64,000 bases of DNA from Palsa-744 sp963734815. GTDB lineage: Bacteria; Actinomycetota; Thermoleophilia; Solirubrobacterales; Solirubrobacteraceae. A program made the position numbers and the translations under genes. The stretch is taken from contig CAVTIH010000003.1 in assembly GCA_963734815.1 (NCBI GenBank), positions 637,772 through 701,771 on the forward strand, written 5' to 3'. The notes beneath the pieces were generated by a model, which was given only the letters and a program-made list of their open reading frames with translations, had not been told where the DNA came from and ran no database searches. This document shows positions 1-7,828 of this stretch, piece after piece. The stretch's first letter is position 1. Each line of letters begins with the position of its first letter.

Positions 1-173
1 CTCCGCATTTTTGGCAAGTTGAATGTCGCTAATCGAACCGTGAGATCCAGGGGTCCCGACTCTGTAGGGGTTGTGGCGTTTGCGTCTTTGGGTCGCTTTG
101 GCGCGGTCCGCCCAGGCAACGGGAATCGCATCGGCGGCTTCTGACCGGATGGCCTGGCATCCCTGCCCAGGCG

Positions 174-518
174 ATGATGTTCAACTCTGCCCAAGTGACA
201 TTCCAGCGCGTGGTACACAACGGCCAGACGAGCTGGGACGTGCTCTACGCCGGCTGCGTGATCTGCCGGGTCAAGCGCACGACCTCGCTCGGGCGCGGCT
301 ACAGCAAAAGCCAGATGCGCACACGACACGTCGCAGCCTGGCATGGTTCCGTCGAGCATGTCGCCGGCCTCTCCGACATCGAGCGCCGAGCGGTGCAGAG
401 GGAGTTGGACAACAGGGACAAGACGACGCGCGAGATGGCCGTGCGGCACATCTTCGCCTCCTACGAGCACGCGCAGGTCCCGCTGCGGCTCAGCCTGCCT
501 GCCCAAGCGGTGGCGTAG
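174..518 (+). CDS. hypothetical protein, 114 aa
   Basis: I do not recognise this protein. It is 114 residues, basic, soluble, with no signal peptide or membrane segment. A CVIC pair near residue 28 and two later histidines (RHVAAWHG) might hint at metal binding, but this is weak. The second half looks helical (SDIERRAVQRELDNRD). It stands alone at the window edge, pointing toward the oppositely oriented MNT/HEPN module. The start may be either of two consecutive ATG codons at 174 and 177. It could be a small accessory gene of a mobile region. Confidence 0.5.
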   Translation: MMFNSAQVTFQRVVHNGQTSWDVLYAGCVICRVKRTTSLGRGYSKSQMRTRHVAAWHGSVEHVAGLSDIERRAVQRELDNRDKTTREMAVRHIFASYEHAQVPLRLSLPAQAVA

Positions 519-542
519 GCCCCGTCGACAGTGGGCGAGATA

Positions 543-947
543 TCAGGCTTCGGCTACAAGCGAGCGGCTCCACTCGAACGCCGCCTCGGCAACACTGACG
601 GCGAGCGCTCGATCTATAGGCGAGCCTTCCGTCTCGTAGCGCCACCCGCCGGCCCACGGAGTCAGCCAACGCGAACCGGCGACATCAGCCGGCGGCCCCT
701 CGGCACCTTCAACGAGCGTCACCAGATAGCCAAGGTCATGAGTCATAGGGATCTCCACCTCGCGACTCGCGAGCACAGCCTTGATCGACTGCTCAACGGT
801 CTGCTGAGCGTGAATGCCCACGACGTGATCGGCCTGGTTCTCATCGGCGGCGAGAACCCGCACCGCAGCCAGATCACCCGCCGCCTTGTCAAGCAGCAGC
901 CGCGCGACCTCGAGATGCTCAGGTGTGGGCAAGCACCCGACCCTCAC
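543..947 (-). CDS. HEPN domain protein, toxin half of an MNT/HEPN module
   Basis: HEPN (PF05168-type) helical protein, probably an RNase toxin held in check by the neighbouring nucleotidyltransferase. Visible features are the typical N-terminal helix (PEHLEVARLLLDKAAGDL), a glutamine-rich second helix ending in EQSIKAVLASR, and the conserved MTHDLGYL segment. In MNT-paired HEPN proteins the Arg and the His of such segments form the RNase site. I chose the GTG at 947 (a TTG at 932 is also possible); a longer open frame reaches 1010 but would overlap the partner heavily. The start overlaps the end of the antitoxin gene by 29 bases, so the two are an operon. The C-terminus is ordinary; no truncation is evident. 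Confidence 0.72.
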   Translation of the reverse strand: MRVGCLPTPEHLEVARLLLDKAAGDLAAVRVLAADENQADHVVGIHAQQTVEQSIKAVLASREVEIPMTHDLGYLVTLVEGAEGPPADVAGSRWLTPWAGGWRYETEGSPIDRALAVSVAEAAFEWSRSLVAEA

Positions 948-1236
948 GCAACGCGCGGTCCACGACCGTGCCACGCACCACAGCCCGACGACGCGCAACA
1001 TCCTCCGCAACGACGACTACATCGATCGGCGTCCTCAGCTCGTCGAGCTCCCCGCGCAGACGAGCCGACTCCACCGCGAGGTTCTCGACCACCGGCTCAA
1101 TCACAAGCACGTCGTAATCGGACGCCGCACCGGCCCCACCGCGCGCACGCGACCCGAACAGAACGACCCGCGAGCCATCCGGCACCGCGGCAGCCAGCCG
1201 CCGCCCGATCTCCCTGATGACCTCGGCTTCAGTCAT
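919..1236 (-). CDS. MNT-type nucleotidyltransferase, antitoxin half of an MNT/HEPN module
   Basis: A minimal nucleotidyltransferase of the MNT (DNA polymerase beta) family, 105 aa, the usual length. It carries the signature GSRARG around residue 27 followed by SDYDVLVIE, in which the two Asp residues bind the catalytic metals, and a third acidic residue in TPIDVVVV. In known MNT/HEPN pairs the MNT protein neutralises the HEPN toxin by adding AMP to it. It is the first gene of the pair and overlaps the HEPN start, which implies coupled translation. A free-standing resistance-type nucleotidyltransferase is less likely given the HEPN partner. Confidence 0.78.
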   Translation of the reverse strand: MTEAEVIREIGRRLAAAVPDGSRVVLFGSRARGGAGAASDYDVLVIEPVVENLAVESARLRGELDELRTPIDVVVVAEDVARRRAVVRGTVVDRALREGRVLAHT

Positions 1237-1541
1237 GCCCAGACGGTAGACGATGAGCCCAACCGATCGCGGCCTATCAGCGCCTCCACCCGCCCGGGTG
1301 GCCGCTCACGCCAGCACGTAGCGCCCTCTCGCCACCCGCACGAAACGCGGCAAAGAGCGGATGTCTCGCGAGCAACTTCCCCGACAACCCATGCGCAAGC
1401 ACCAACTGACGGACTCTATGGATACGGTCTCACCAAGCTGTTGCTCTATGCCGCCGGCTCGGACGCCAGAGCAGCAGCGTGATCCTTCGGCGGCATCAGA
1501 TAGCCATCTCGATCTGGCGTGGCCAGAGCCTTGTCTACCTC
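1237..1541. other. intergenic stretch with no supported gene
   Basis: About 300 bases lie between the MNT start and the TacA operator. Open frames here are short and compositionally unlike the neighbours. One minus-strand frame reading through 1306-1420 looks weakly protein-like and could be debris of a lost gene, but I cannot assign it. Confidence 0.4.
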
Positions 1542-1561
1542 TGTACGTCTTATGGCGTACA
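1542..1561. promoter_or_regulatory. candidate TacA operator
   Basis: A perfect 6+6 inverted repeat, TGTACG and CGTACA with an 8-base spacer, ends one base before the ATG of the antitoxin gene. DUF1778 (ribbon-helix-helix) antitoxins normally bind such repeats to repress their own operon. The sequence TACAAT at 1558-1563 could be the -10 box; transcription would then begin near the GTG at 1571, giving a leaderless message. Binding and start site are inferred. Confidence 0.45.
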
Positions 1562-1852
1562 ATGGTGGGTGTGGCATCCAAGACCGAGCGAATGAGCCTC
1601 CGCCTAACCCCTACGCAGGACACGGTGCTGCGCCGGGCGGCAGAGGCACATGGCGAGTCGACAAGCGACTATGTGCTGCGCCATGCCGTGGAAGCCGCCG
1701 AGCTGGACCTCGCCGACCGCCGCGTTTTCGTAGTCGGCGACACGGCTTGGAGCGAGCTGCAGAGCCTGCTCTCCGCGGCACCCTCGCAGCTGCCACCGGC
1801 AATGGCAAAGCTGCTCTCCAAGCAGTCGGTGCTCGAGCGACCGGCGCATTGA
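1562..1852 (+). CDS. tacA: DUF1778 (TacA-type) antitoxin
   Basis: Ribbon-helix-helix antitoxin of the TacA/DUF1778 family. The N-terminal DNA-binding part is seen in ERMSLRLTPTQDTVLRRAAE, followed by the family motif STSDYVLRHAVEAAE and a C-terminal tail that would wrap the acetyltransferase toxin. It is 96 aa from the ATG at 1562, the usual size; GTG codons at 1565 and 1571 are alternative starts, the latter matching a leaderless transcript. The stop overlaps the TTG start of the toxin gene by 4 bases, the standard coupling in these modules. A palindromic operator lies directly upstream. Confidence 0.8.
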   Translation: MVGVASKTERMSLRLTPTQDTVLRRAAEAHGESTSDYVLRHAVEAAELDLADRRVFVVGDTAWSELQSLLSAAPSQLPPAMAKLLSKQSVLERPAH

Positions 1853-2340
1853 TCTACAGCGGCCCAACGCTGCTCACCACCGAGCACACGCTGGAGGGGT
1901 TCGACTGTGGCGAGCCTGCGCTAAACGGGTGGCTCGCACGCCGAGCGCTCGGAAATCAGGCGACTGGCACCAGCCGCACCTGGGTCGTGATCGACGAGCC
2001 GGCGGGGCTGGTGGTGTCCTACTACGCGTCCTCGGCCGCTTCGGTGATGCGCGCGGCAGCGCCGCGGCACATCGCCCGGGATCAGCCCGCTGATCTGCCC
2101 GCGATCCTGCTGGGACGGATGGCAGTCGACAGCTGCCACCAGGGCAAAGGCCTCGGTGGCGCCATGCTCAAGCACTTCATGCTGAAGGCAATCGAGGTCT
2201 CACAGAAAATCGGAGTAAGGCTCGTCCTCGTCCATGCCAAGAACGACCGGACAAGGGCCTTCTACCAACACCACGGCTTCGTCGAGTCACCGCTCGACAC
2301 ACTCACCCTGATGATGATGCTCCCTTCCACCTGCTCGTAA
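1849..2340 (+). CDS. tacT: GNAT-family toxin (TacT-type aminoacyl-tRNA acetyltransferase)
   Basis: GNAT acetyltransferase, 163 aa, paired with a DUF1778 antitoxin. TacT toxins block translation by acetylating the amino group of aminoacyl-tRNAs. Visible features are the start region HTLEGFDCGEPALNGWL typical of the group, the acetyl-CoA loop QGKGLGGAML near residue 101, and the catalytic Tyr region RAFYQHHGFVE. The TTG start at 1849 is chosen because it overlaps the antitoxin stop by 4 bases and matches the family N-terminus; the longer open frame runs through the antitoxin in another frame. The module appears intact. Confidence 0.8.
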   Translation: MIYSGPTLLTTEHTLEGFDCGEPALNGWLARRALGNQATGTSRTWVVIDEPAGLVVSYYASSAASVMRAAAPRHIARDQPADLPAILLGRMAVDSCHQGKGLGGAMLKHFMLKAIEVSQKIGVRLVLVHAKNDRTRAFYQHHGFVESPLDTLTLMMMLPSTCS

Positions 2341-2343
2341 TGG

Positions 2344-2368
2344 CCGGCCCCCTGAGTCCGGGGCCCGG
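2344..2368. terminator. hairpin between convergent genes
   Basis: GGCCCC and GGGGCC arms around an 8-base loop, just after the tacT stop and before the end of the convergent DUF2127 gene. There is no T-run, so it is only a plausible bidirectional terminator. Confidence 0.3.
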
Positions 2369-2389
2369 TGGTCGAGGCGAGCAGATACC

Positions 2390-3244
2390 TCAACGGCAGC
2401 TGGTGAGCAGACCCGGAGGCGTGGCACGTTCGAGCGCCTCCCAGCCTCGGTCGTGCTCGCCATCGGCCTCATTGGCGGCGACTCCGCCGCGCAGCCCGAA
2501 TAGCCGCTTGGCCAGCAGCAGGTAGATAACCACCACCACGTTGATGATGAAGGCGAGGATCTTGAATGGGGTTGCATGGTCGATGATCTCGTAGACCTCC
2601 AGCGGCAGCAGTGACGTCGTGACGATGAAGGTCACGTACTCCGCCCAGCGACGCTGGTACCACAGGCCCACCGCCTCGATTCCCTCAACGGCTCCATATG
2701 CGAGCAGAACCGCGCCGAGCAGATGCAGGCGCGACGAGGATGTCGTGAACCCATTGCTGAGGTCATGCCAAAAACCGTGAGTGGCATTCAGCCGGCCGGA
2801 CGCCACACCTCCCTGCAGGTCGGCCATCACCTTGTAGAAGGTGTCGCGAAGCGTTTTGCGATCGGCCGCGAACACCAGCACGAGGACACCGAGCGCCGCA
2901 AGCACGATGAAATGGAACGCGCGGTCGATCGCGATCAGGCGCAGGAGGATCTTGTCGCGCAAGGGCTTGCCTCGCAGCGGCAGCTCGATTTCGCTTCGCT
3001 CCGGTGGGTGGGAACGCGCAGGGTGCTCAGGCGGGGGCAGCGCCAGCCAGCTGTCACAGCGCTGGCAGCGGTACCAGCGCGTGCCGGTCGGATCCTCGCG
3101 GGCGAAGATCGCATCCGCGGGGCGCAACGCGGCCGCATCGGTGCCGGCGAGCTCGTGGTTACGCAAGCCGCAGACAAGCAGCTCCCAGTGCAGTTGCCAG
3201 AGCCGGTGCCGCGGTGGCTGTGTGCCGGATGGCTGCTGGCCCAT
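2390..3244 (-). CDS. DUF2127 family membrane protein
   Basis: Integral membrane protein, 284 aa, with the hallmarks of DUF2127: a first membrane helix at about residues 108-128 (VLAALGVLVLVF), the segment LHLLGAVLLAYGAVEGIEAV, then VTFIVTTSLLPLEVYEII and ILAFIINVVVVIYLLLA. The Glu-containing motifs in the second and third helices are conserved in the family, whose function is unknown. The first 100 residues are a soluble extension with one CxxC pair (RCQRC) that the family core lacks. It is downstream of and co-oriented with the aldo-keto reductase, 58 bases apart, so possibly co-transcribed. Confidence 0.72.
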   Translation of the reverse strand: MGQQPSGTQPPRHRLWQLHWELLVCGLRNHELAGTDAAALRPADAIFAREDPTGTRWYRCQRCDSWLALPPPEHPARSHPPERSEIELPLRGKPLRDKILLRLIAIDRAFHFIVLAALGVLVLVFAADRKTLRDTFYKVMADLQGGVASGRLNATHGFWHDLSNGFTTSSSRLHLLGAVLLAYGAVEGIEAVGLWYQRRWAEYVTFIVTTSLLPLEVYEIIDHATPFKILAFIINVVVVIYLLLAKRLFGLRGGVAANEADGEHDRGWEALERATPPGLLTSCR

Positions 3245-3302
3245 CGCGTAACCGTATCCACCGCCCCGGCGAGCCTCACCAGGTCGAGGTCCGCGGGTAT
3301 CG

Positions 3303-4325
3303 CTACCGGCGCCGGGACGCCGCCGCGAGCGCGGGGTTGGTCCAGCCGGCGTCCGTGGAATTCAAGGTCGTCCCCGGCGCCACGATCTCGTCGATGCGGT
3401 CGAGCAGCGCGGTGTCGAGCTGCACCTCCGCCGCGCCGAGCTGGGACTCGAGCTGCTCGATCGTGCGCGGACCAATGATCGCCGCCGTCACGGCCGGGTG
3501 GCGGGTGACGAACGCGAGCGCCATCTGGATCAGCGAGATGCCCGCCTCCTCGGCCACTCGCGCGAGCGCGTCGGCGGCCTCCAGCTTGGCCTGGTTGGCG
3601 GGGATCGAGAGGTCGTAGCGCTGCGGGATCATCGCCGACCGCCGGGATGTCAGATCCTCGGCGCCCTTGCGCCACCGCCCCGAAAGCCAGCCGCCCGCGA
3701 GCGGACTCCACGGGATGACGCCCATCCCGAAGTCGCGGCAGACCGGCAGCACGTCGGCCTCGATTCCGCGAGCGAGGATCGAGTACGGCGGCTGCTCGCA
3801 GACGAAGCGCCGCAGGCGCTGCTCGCGGGCCACCCACTGGGCCTTCACGATCTCGGCCGCGGGGTAGGTCGAGGAGCCGATGTAGCGCACCTTGCCCTGA
3901 GCCACCAGGTCGGTGAGCGCCCCAAGTGTCTCCTCGTGATCGGTCCACGGGTCCCAACGATGCACCTGGTAGAGATCGATCCAGTCGGTCTGCAGGCGTT
4001 TCAGCGAAGCCTCGACCTCTTGCATGATCCAGCGCCGCGAGTTGCCGCCCTGGTTGGGGTCCTCGCCCATCGTGCCGTGGAACTTGGTGGCGAGCACGAC
4101 GTTCTGGCGCCGCCCGCCGCTGAGCGCCTTGCCGACGATCTCCTCGGACTCCCCCCGCGAGTAGACATCGGCGGTGTCGATGAAATTGATTCCCCCGTCC
4201 AGCGCCCGATGGATGATGCGGATCGCCGCGTCGTGGTCGGGCTCCCCCCAGGCGCCGAACATCATCGCGCCGAGGCAGAGCGAGCTCACGTGGATACCGG
4301 TGCGTCCGAGCGTTCGCTGCTCCAT
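3303..4325 (-). CDS. aldo/keto reductase
   Basis: NADPH-dependent aldo/keto reductase, 340 aa, of the YhdN/voltage-channel-beta-like group that reduces aldehydes or ketones. The family opening is clear (MEQRTLGRTGIHVSSLCLG). The catalytic tetrad is visible: Asp and Tyr in FIDTADVYSRG, Lys in VVLATKFHG and His in LYQVHRWDP. The cofactor motifs VRYIGSSTYPA and GVIPWSPLAGGWL follow. I chose the ATG at 4325, which gives the canonical N-terminus; a GTG nine bases upstream is possible. It lies downstream of the PQQ-propeller gene with 71 bases between, so it may belong to the same transcript, but its substrate is unknown. Confidence 0.85.
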   Translation of the reverse strand: MEQRTLGRTGIHVSSLCLGAMMFGAWGEPDHDAAIRIIHRALDGGINFIDTADVYSRGESEEIVGKALSGGRRQNVVLATKFHGTMGEDPNQGGNSRRWIMQEVEASLKRLQTDWIDLYQVHRWDPWTDHEETLGALTDLVAQGKVRYIGSSTYPAAEIVKAQWVAREQRLRRFVCEQPPYSILARGIEADVLPVCRDFGMGVIPWSPLAGGWLSGRWRKGAEDLTSRRSAMIPQRYDLSIPANQAKLEAADALARVAEEAGISLIQMALAFVTRHPAVTAAIIGPRTIEQLESQLGAAEVQLDTALLDRIDEIVAPGTTLNSTDAGWTNPALAAASRRR

Positions 4326-4396
4326 GTCCCGCACCTTAGCGGGGCGGGCACGCGAATCCCTCCACGCGCCCGCCCAGCGGGACCTCCCGAACGGCT

Positions 4397-5968
4397 CTAC
4401 CCCGACGCTTCCCCCCCACCGCTGGCGCCCAGCCGATAGGCGACCAATTCTGGGGTCTGACCGGCGGCAGAGGCGAGGCCGGCGGGAGCGATCACCGTGT
4501 CGCCGGAGACCGCCACGCCGGTGTTGGACCCGGCCGGCAGCTGCGCCTGCCAGGCGACTTCGCCGGTGGAGTCGTTGAACGCATACAGCGTCCCGGTGGC
4601 GATCGGCAGGAACACGATGTCGTTGACGGCTGTGGCCGCTCCGAAGGCTGGCGAGGAGAGCTTCTGCACCCAGCGCACCGCCCCCGTGGCTGCGTTGATC
4701 GCAACCAGTTCGCCAGTCGATTCGGGGCCTTCGGTGTCTTCGGTCTGCGAGGTGTAGTGCACGGGGAGGTTGACGACGGGCACGAACACCGTCGACCCGT
4801 TGGTGGCCATCGGCGCGATCACGCCCCCCAGTAGGCCCGGTTCGACCGTCTCGGGCATGTGCAGCTTTGAGTATTCGTGTTTCATCGCGTAGACGCCGTC
4901 GTTTTCATGGCCGTTGTGGGACCCCACATTGCGCTTCCACAGCAGTTTGCCGGTGCCCTGTTCGAGCGCCACCACGGTGCCGCCCTTGCCGGCGGTGATC
5001 ACGACCGGCTTGCCGCCAACGTTCATCAGGATCGGCGGGTCTTGCAGATCGTGGTCGTAGAGGTCGTGCGGCGCCAACTGGTAGTACCACTGCAGCTTGC
5101 CGGTGGCGGCGTTGAGCTTGACGAGCGAGTCGGTGTAGAGGTCGGGGCCGGGTCGGCTCGATCCCCACGGGTACCGCGCGGTGCCCGGGAACGGCGCTGG
5201 ATTGCCGGTGCCGAAGTAGATCGAGCCCTGCGAGTCGAACGCGGGCGCGTACCACACGCCCCCACCGGAGTTGACTTCGGGATGCCCCCATAGGTTTTCC
5301 GGGGCGGTGTCGAAATGCCACAGCTTCCTGCCGGTGGAGGCTTCCAGCGCCCACAGGATGCCGACGCCGCCGGGGGCGTAGAACTTGGCGTTGTTCCCCG
5401 GCACCGTCGCGATGTACACGATGCCGTTGTGATAGCCGGGCGCCATGTCGACGCCCTCGTTGGCGTTGCGCACCAGTTCGACCGACCACAGCTGCGCGCC
5501 GGTTTTCTCGTTCAGCGCAAACGCCGAGGTGGCGGTCGCCCCATACACGCGCCCGCCCGCCACCGACAGGCCGTTGGGTCCCTGGTCGGCCGATTCATAG
5601 GTCTTTGTCCACAGCACCTTCCCCGTCTGCAGATCGATCGCCCGCACATTGGATTCCAGGTCCTCCGAGTAGATCACCCCGTTGCTGATGATCGGCGTGG
5701 AGGAGTAGGCGCCATACAGGCTTTTGGCAGTGAGCGGCAGGTGCCACGCGACGCCGAGCTTCTTCACCGTCGAGCTGTCGATCGGGCCGCCCGCGAAGCG
5801 GGCGTTGGCGGGGCTGCCGTTGGGATAGCCAGAGCCGTTGAGTGCGTACGTCGGCGCGGAGGAGTCGCCGCATGAGGAGAGAGCGACGCCCGCGAGCAGC
5901 AGTAGCAGGGCGGCCAGCGGCGCTAGGCGCCGGGGGCCGCGGTGGTGTCTATCTGGGACGAGTTCCAT
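4397..5968 (-). CDS. PQQ-type beta-propeller lipoprotein (quinoprotein dehydrogenase-like)
   Basis: Exported lipoprotein, 523 aa. The N-terminus has a signal peptide with lipobox (LLLAGVALSSCGDSS, Cys near residue 33), so it should be anchored outside the membrane. The body shows repeated propeller blades of the PQQ/quinoprotein type: TGKVLWTKTYE, TGAQLWSVEL, TGRKLWHFDT, ATGKLQWYYQL, TGKLLWKRNVG, TGAVRWVQKL and TGEVAWQAQL. Family members oxidise alcohols or sugars, or act as structural propellers; which applies here is unclear. The start overlaps the 3' end of the BacA-like gene by 46 bases, so it is probably the last gene of the chorismate operon or translationally linked to it, and may act on or carry its product. 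Confidence 0.75.
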   Translation of the reverse strand: MELVPDRHHRGPRRLAPLAALLLLLAGVALSSCGDSSAPTYALNGSGYPNGSPANARFAGGPIDSSTVKKLGVAWHLPLTAKSLYGAYSSTPIISNGVIYSEDLESNVRAIDLQTGKVLWTKTYESADQGPNGLSVAGGRVYGATATSAFALNEKTGAQLWSVELVRNANEGVDMAPGYHNGIVYIATVPGNNAKFYAPGGVGILWALEASTGRKLWHFDTAPENLWGHPEVNSGGGVWYAPAFDSQGSIYFGTGNPAPFPGTARYPWGSSRPGPDLYTDSLVKLNAATGKLQWYYQLAPHDLYDHDLQDPPILMNVGGKPVVITAGKGGTVVALEQGTGKLLWKRNVGSHNGHENDGVYAMKHEYSKLHMPETVEPGLLGGVIAPMATNGSTVFVPVVNLPVHYTSQTEDTEGPESTGELVAINAATGAVRWVQKLSSPAFGAATAVNDIVFLPIATGTLYAFNDSTGEVAWQAQLPAGSNTGVAVSGDTVIAPAGLASAAGQTPELVAYRLGASGGGEASG

Positions 5969-6579
5969 GTCGATCCATCCAATCGCTGTGGGGTTTTGTC
6001 ATTTGATGTGAAAAGCCACGGGACGCGCTGCCCGATGACGGCTCCGCGGAAGCGCTTGCACGGGCCGTAAACCACCCAGGTGGTGTCCACCGGGCCGTAG
6101 TACTCCTCCACGCGCAACAGGTCGGGGTGTTCTTCGGCGTGGTGGACGTGCGTCAGGCCGGCGTCGTAGTGGCCTTCCAGCAGGTGGCGGGCAACCACCG
6201 GCTTGGAGGGCTCGTCCACCACAGTGGGAAAACGCGAGAGGTCGAGGTAGCCGCGGGTGGCGGACACGATCCCCAGACTGCGAGGCTCGGCGACGTCGGT
6301 GCGAACCAGCAGCGAAAGCGCCTTGGTGGGGTAGATGAAGGTGTCCACCACGAACACCTCCTCGTGAAAGCGCTCGGTGACGAGGTGCACCTGCACGTGC
6401 GCGGAGCACTGCACGAGAAACGTGTTGGGCTCCTCGCGTACCCGGCCAATCGCCCCGAGCAGGTCTTTTACGAGGACGACGTCGAAGTCGGTGAGACCCT
6501 GGAACTCGAGGTAGTGAAGCAGCGCGTTCTCGTGACAAGTGCCCGACGGCCCCAGCGTGATGAACGTCGGGCGTGCCAT
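5923..6579 (-). CDS. prephenate dehydratase/BacA-like (prephenate decarboxylase-like) protein
   Basis: 218 aa. The opening FITLGPSGTCHENALLHYL matches the start of the prephenate-dehydratase catalytic fold, which is also used by the non-aromatising prephenate decarboxylases BacA, AerD and SalX. The regulatory ACT domain of true PheA enzymes is absent and the length suits the BacA group. Later segments (LGIVSATRGYLDL, HYDAGLTHVHHAEEHP) fit the second lobe. The start codon overlaps the chorismate mutase stop in TGATG, so translation is coupled. Because the operon also makes amino-deoxychorismate, the likely substrate is 4-amino-4-deoxyprephenate or prephenate; the reaction is inferred. The last 40 residues are atypical and overlap the next gene. 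Confidence 0.62.
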   Translation of the reverse strand: MARPTFITLGPSGTCHENALLHYLEFQGLTDFDVVLVKDLLGAIGRVREEPNTFLVQCSAHVQVHLVTERFHEEVFVVDTFIYPTKALSLLVRTDVAEPRSLGIVSATRGYLDLSRFPTVVDEPSKPVVARHLLEGHYDAGLTHVHHAEEHPDLLRVEEYYGPVDTTWVVYGPCKRFRGAVIGQRVPWLFTSNDKTPQRLDGSTWNSSQIDTTAAPGA

Positions 6580-6872
6580 CACGCCTCGGCTCTGGAGGAG
6601 GCGGCGATCAGCTCGTCCTCCATCTTGCAGGTGGCACCGATCAGCAGCTCGAACAGCGCCGCGGTGAAGTCCGACGGCAGATCGACGTCGGCCCCACGCG
6701 CCAGGTAACGGGCCCGCACTTCGGCGACTCGATCGGGCTGCATCATCGGGATGTCGTGAGCCTGCTTGTAGCGAGCGATCTCCCGGCAAACCTCGAAGCG
6801 CTCGCCCAGCAGTCGCGCGAGCTCCTCGTCGAGTGCGTCAAGACGGCGGCGGAAGGGATCGAGCCCGTTCAC
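6579..6872 (-). CDS. chorismate mutase, AroQ class
   Basis: Small all-helical chorismate mutase, 97 aa from a GTG start. The first long helix (FRRRLDALDEELARLLGERF) and the segment CREIARYKQAHDIPMMQPDR contain the Arg, Lys and Asp-Arg positions that bind the substrate in AroQ enzymes. The GTG overlaps the stop of the amidohydrolase gene by 4 bases, and its own stop overlaps the next start by one base, so it is embedded in a translationally coupled series. In this context, directly downstream of aminodeoxychorismate synthase, it probably rearranges 4-amino-4-deoxychorismate to 4-amino-4-deoxyprephenate, like PapB of p-aminophenylalanine pathways, rather than serving primary aromatic synthesis. 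That substrate is inferred. Confidence 0.8.
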   Translation of the reverse strand: MNGLDPFRRRLDALDEELARLLGERFEVCREIARYKQAHDIPMMQPDRVAEVRARYLARGADVDLPSDFTAALFELLIGATCKMEDELIAASSRAEA

Positions 6873-7828
6873 ACCGGAGCTCCCTCGAGCAGGCCCGTGG
6901 CGAACGCGTCGCTGCAGGCCGCCAACGTGTGCAGCGCGTAGCCGCCCTCCTGGATCACGCACACCGGTAGCCCACAAGACGCCAACAGGTGGCCGATCGG
7001 CGCAAAGATCGACGGGGGAAGGCTCCACGATCCGTGGGGGTCGCCCGCGACCGTGTCGTAGCCAAGCGACACAACCAGCGCGCGCGAGGAGCGCGCGAGC
7101 GCGTCGATCGAGGTGGATACCGCGTCGAGATACACCTCGACCGAGGGGCTGCCCGCGAGCTCGACGACGTGTTCGCGGTCGCTGTGTGGGCTGACCGTGA
7201 GCGCCGGCACGTTGGTGACGGGGAACGCGTGCACCGAGTGCAGGTGGGCGTCGGCCATCGGCGCGAGAATCGCCGCGGTGCCGTTGGGGTAGTGCAGGTC
7301 GAGGTCGAGCACCCCAACCGGTCGCACCCCGCTCTCGTGCAGCGTCCACACCGCGGCTGCGGCGGTGTTGAGGTAGCAGTAGCCCGCCAGCCACCCGGGG
7401 CCGGCGTGGTGGCCGGGTGGACGGCAGAGCGCGTAGGTGAAGCGCGCGCCCTCCGCCAGACGAGTGGCCGCGGTGATACCCGTGCGCACCGCCTCGTGGG
7501 CGGCGGCGACGAGGCCGGCACGCACTGGGATGTCGGGCGCCAGGCCGGGCGGTGCGAGCGCGGGGAGCACGACGGGCTCGTCGGAGCACACCTGCCGCAG
7601 GGCGCGTAGATAGGAGGGCTCGTGCAGCGCGCCAAGCGCCAGCTCGACCTGCTCGCCGCAAGCGTCGGCGCCGATCGCACGCACCCCCGCGTGGCGCAGC
7701 AACCCGCGCCGCAGCGCCGCCAGGCGGCGGTTGTCGTCGCGGCCGGGCAGCCGGCGCCCGCCTTCCAGCACCCAGGGCGCCGCGTCGCGACGCCCGCGGC
7801 GCTGCTCGACCATCAGCAGCTCGCTCAC
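6869..7828 (-). CDS. histone-deacetylase-fold amidohydrolase (acetylpolyamine amidohydrolase-like)
   Basis: Zinc hydrolase of the HDAC/acetylpolyamine amidohydrolase superfamily, 319 aa. Key residues are visible: the tandem His pair in RPPGHHAG (about 140-141), zinc ligands Asp and His in LDLDLHYPNG (about 177 and 179), the third Asp in SLGYDTVAGDP and the transition-state Tyr in QEGGYAL. Bacterial members remove acetyl groups from small amines. It begins with GTG overlapping the acetyltransferase stop by 4 bases. Sitting beside an acetyltransferase in a biosynthetic operon, it may remove a protecting acetyl group from the product's amine; that role is inferred. Confidence 0.8.
   Translation of the reverse strand: MSELLMVEQRRGRRDAAPWVLEGGRRLPGRDDNRRLAALRRGLLRHAGVRAIGADACGEQVELALGALHEPSYLRALRQVCSDEPVVLPALAPPGLAPDIPVRAGLVAAAHEAVRTGITAATRLAEGARFTYALCRPPGHHAGPGWLAGYCYLNTAAAAVWTLHESGVRPVGVLDLDLHYPNGTAAILAPMADAHLHSVHAFPVTNVPALTVSPHSDREHVVELAGSPSVEVYLDAVSTSIDALARSSRALVVSLGYDTVAGDPHGSWSLPPSIFAPIGHLLASCGLPVCVIQEGGYALHTLAACSDAFATGLLEGAPV

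Noticed and set aside
6869..7828. The HDAC-fold protein as a chromatin deacetylase
   Set aside because: Bacteria lack histones and the operon context points to a small-molecule substrate.
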